Below the pieces are notes generated by a model that saw only the letters and a list, made by a program, of their open reading frames with translations, did no database searches and was not told the DNA's origin. 15,182 nucleotides of DNA from Methylococcaceae bacterium UBA6146. GTDB taxonomy: Bacteria; Pseudomonadota; Gammaproteobacteria; Methylococcales; Methylomonadaceae. Every line of letters begins with the position of its first letter. Positions within the stretch are counted from its first letter, which is position 1. The position numbers were made by a program, and so were the translations under genes. Below, in pieces: positions 13,036 through 15,182 of this stretch. Location of the stretch: assembly GCA_002422395.1 (NCBI GenBank), contig DIUY01000010.1, forward strand, positions 1 to 15,182, in the 5' to 3' direction.

Positions 13036-15132
13036 GTGCCTCGTAAGACGCCTATAAACCGTTATCGTAATATCGGCATTATGGCTCATATTGATGCCGG
13101 TAAGACAACTACGACAGAGCGTATACTCTATTATACGGGCGTTTCCCATAAGATGGGCGAGGTTCATGATGGTGCGGCCACAATGGACTGGATGGTTCAG
13201 GAGCAGGAGCGCGGCATCACGATAACGTCAGCGGCGACTACCTGTTTTTGGAGTGGCATGGAGAATCAGTTCCCCTTGCATAGGGTTAACATTATTGATA
13301 CTCCAGGGCACGTTGATTTTACTATAGAAGTTGAGCGTTCCTTGCGTGTTCTGGATGGTGCTTGTGCTGTCTTTTGTGCTGTAGGGGGGGTGGAGCCGCA
13401 GTCAGAGACCGTTTGGCGGCAAGCAGACAAATATAATGTCCCTCGGCTAGTTTTTGTCAATAAAATGGATCGCTCTGGTGCCGATTTTTTAAGGGTGATA
13501 GAGCAAATAAAAATTCGCTTAGGCGCTACTGCCGTTCCAATGCAGTTGCCTATCGGGGCTGAAGATACGTTTGAAGGTGTGGTTGATCTTGTCAAAATGA
13601 AGGCAATTTATTGGGATGAGAGTGATATGGGCATGACTTTCTCTGAAAAGTCAATCCCTGACGGCATGGTCGCCCTTTGTGAAAAATGGCGCGAAAAAAT
13701 TATCGAATCAGCTGCAGAAGCTGACGAAGAATTGATGGAGAAATATCTTGAAGAAGGTGTTTTGACAAATGAAGAGATAAAGCGTGGTGTTCGCATTCAG
13801 ACAATAGCAAATCGCATTGTTCCGGCTTATTGCGGTTCTGCCTTTAAAAACAAAGGTGTTCAGGCAATGCTTGACGCAGTTGTTGAATTTATGCCGTCTC
13901 CCGTTGATGTTAATGCAATAAAAGGCGTGATTGGTGAAAACCATGAAGAAGATTGGCGTCCAGCTAGCGATGAAGCGCCTTTTTCAGCATTGGCGTTTAA
14001 AATTGCAACCGACCCGTTTGTCGGCACATTGACTTTTTTTAGGGTTTATTCTGGTGTGCTAAGCACTGGTGATAGTGTTTATAACTCGGTAAAAAAGAAA
14101 AAGGAGCGCATTGGGCGGCTTGTCCAGATGCATGCAAACAGCCGTGAAGAAGTAAAGCATGTGTTTGCTGGAGATATTGCTGCGGCAATAGGCCTTAAAG
14201 ATGTGACGACAGGGGATACGTTGTGCGATCTTCATGCGCCGATCGTGCTTGAGCGTATGGAGTTTCCGGAGCCGGTCATCTCAATGGCGGTTGAACCCAA
14301 GACAAAAGCAGATCAAGAGAAGATGGCGGTTGCGTTAAGCAAATTGGCGCAAGAAGACCCTTCGTTTAGGGTTAATACTGATGAAGAATCAGGTCAAATT
14401 ATTTTATCTGGGATGGGTGAACTCCATCTTGAAATCATTATTGACCGAATGAAAAGGGAGTTTAGCGTCGATGCTAACGTTGGTGCTCCGCAGGTCGCGT
14501 ACAGGGAAACAATTCGAAAAGTAGTTGAGCATGAATCAAAGTTTATAAGGCAATCTGGCGGGCGTGGCCAGTACGGTCATGTTTGGTTGCGTATTGAACC
14601 TCAAGTTTTAGGGAAAGGTTATGAATTTGTCAACGCGGTTGTGGGTGGTGTGATTCCTAAGGAATTTATCCCAGCAGTTGATAAGGGCGTTCAAGAGCAG
14701 TTGAAAAGCGGCGTTCTTGCAGGCTATCCTGTTTTAGACGTTAAGGTGACTCTGTTCGATGGTTCATATCATGATGTGGACTCCAATGAGATTGCTTTTA
14801 AGATAGCAGGTGCAATGTGTTTTAGGGAGGGTGCAAGGAATGCCATCCCGGTATTGTTAGAGCCAATAATGGAAGTGGAAATAATGACGCCAGAAGATTA
14901 CATGGGTGATGTGGTCGGTGACATTAATAGGCGCCGGGGGATAATCCAAGGGATGGAAGATACCTTATCAGGTAAGATAATCAGCTGTGAAGTGCCGTTG
15001 GCGGAGATGTTTGGTTATGCAACTGATTTGCGATCTGCGACACAGGGGCGAGCTACTTACAGTATGCAGTTTGAAAAATACAATGAGGCACCTGCGCATA
15101 TTGCAGAAGCTATCATTAAAAAATCTTCATAA
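13036..15132 (+). CDS. fusA: Elongation factor G
   Basis: EF-G is the GTPase that moves tRNAs and mRNA through the ribosome after each peptide bond and, with ribosome recycling factor, splits ribosomes. The product is 698 residues (E. coli 704). The GTP-binding motifs are all present: AHIDAGKTT (17-25), the switch II motif DTPGH (88-92), NKMD (142-145) and GSA (267-269). The switch I region RGITITSAATT is at 59-69. Domain IV carries QSGGRGQYGHVW, and the C-terminal domain has PIMEVEIMTPEDYMGDVVGDINRRRG. These features and the str location mark it as the main housekeeping EF-G rather than a divergent paralogue. The start is GTG at 13036, with TAAGGT at 13021-13026 nine bases upstream. It is 20 bases after rpsG and 27 before tuf. 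Confidence 0.98.
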   Translation: MPRKTPINRYRNIGIMAHIDAGKTTTTERILYYTGVSHKMGEVHDGAATMDWMVQEQERGITITSAATTCFWSGMENQFPLHRVNIIDTPGHVDFTIEVERSLRVLDGACAVFCAVGGVEPQSETVWRQADKYNVPRLVFVNKMDRSGADFLRVIEQIKIRLGATAVPMQLPIGAEDTFEGVVDLVKMKAIYWDESDMGMTFSEKSIPDGMVALCEKWREKIIESAAEADEELMEKYLEEGVLTNEEIKRGVRIQTIANRIVPAYCGSAFKNKGVQAMLDAVVEFMPSPVDVNAIKGVIGENHEEDWRPASDEAPFSALAFKIATDPFVGTLTFFRVYSGVLSTGDSVYNSVKKKKERIGRLVQMHANSREEVKHVFAGDIAAAIGLKDVTTGDTLCDLHAPIVLERMEFPEPVISMAVEPKTKADQEKMAVALSKLAQEDPSFRVNTDEESGQIILSGMGELHLEIIIDRMKREFSVDANVGAPQVAYRETIRKVVEHESKFIRQSGGRGQYGHVWLRIEPQVLGKGYEFVNAVVGGVIPKEFIPAVDKGVQEQLKSGVLAGYPVLDVKVTLFDGSYHDVDSNEIAFKIAGAMCFREGARNAIPVLLEPIMEVEIMTPEDYMGDVVGDINRRRGIIQGMEDTLSGKIISCEVPLAEMFGYATDLRSATQGRATYSMQFEKYNEAPAHIAEAIIKKSS

Positions 15133-15159
15133 AATTTAATAACATAAAGGTATTAAGTC

Positions 15160-15182
15160 ATGGCCAAAGAAAAATTTTCACG
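15160..15182 (+). CDS. tuf: Elongation factor Tu, 5' end only (partial)
   Basis: Only the first seven codons and part of the eighth lie in the window. They encode MAKEKFS, matching the typical EF-Tu start, with the next codon beginning CG (arginine). AAAGGT at 15146-15151 is a suitable ribosome binding site eight bases upstream. The position 27 bases after fusA is where tuf is expected in the str operon. EF-Tu delivers aminoacyl-tRNA to the ribosome. The rest of the gene is beyond the right edge. Confidence 0.9.

Noticed and set aside
1..15182. Mobile elements, CRISPR arrays, inteins, phage or defence genes
   Set aside because: Coding space is filled by collinear housekeeping genes with short gaps. 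No repeat array, transposase, integrase or insertion inside rpoB or rpoC was seen.

Overview
This window is an almost uninterrupted stretch of the core transcription and translation gene cluster of a gammaproteobacterium. All genes are on the + strand, in this order: tRNA-Trp, secE, nusG, rplK, rplA, rplJ, rplL, rpoB, rpoC, rpsL, rpsG, fusA, and the first codons of tuf. The organism call rests on the protein sequences. RpoB and RpoC align almost position for position with the E. coli proteins as I remember them (RpoC zinc-binding and catalytic residues even keep E. coli numbering). RpoC carries the long insertion after the trigger-loop region, and SecE has three membrane segments. The str genes (rpsL-rpsG-fusA-tuf) directly follow rpoC, which is usual in beta- and many gammaproteobacteria but not in E. 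coli. G+C looks moderate by eye (not computed). A methanotroph-like (Methylococcales) source is possible, but the sequence does not settle it.

Layout. Positions 1-193 hold a well-formed promoter, tRNA-Trp and a short leader. Positions 194-1160 hold secE-nusG, closed by a stem-loop with a T-run. Positions 1161-3472 hold the stalk and L1 ribosomal proteins: rplKA, preceded by a possible L1-binding leader, and rplJL, preceded by a recognisable L10 leader RNA. Positions 3473-3597 hold two terminator-like hairpins in tandem ahead of rpoB. Positions 3598-11982 hold rpoB and rpoC, separated by a strong hairpin. Positions 11983-12153 hold a predicted promoter and leader for rpsL-rpsG-fusA-tuf, which runs off the right edge.

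The genes work together as follows. RpoB and RpoC form the RNA polymerase core active site. NusG binds that core and couples it to ribosomes. L11, L1, L10, L7/L12, S12 and S7 are ribosomal parts, and EF-G and EF-Tu are the translation factors that work at the L10-L7/L12 stalk. SecE is part of the protein export channel and tRNA-Trp is a decoding tRNA.

I found no new enzyme system, mobile element, CRISPR array or cargo gene. The points worth a second look are regulatory or structural: hairpins at three operon junctions, a promoter whose two boxes both lie in inverted repeats, an L10 tail long enough for three L7/L12 dimers, a TTG start for rpoC, and a motif shared by the rplK and rplJ leaders.
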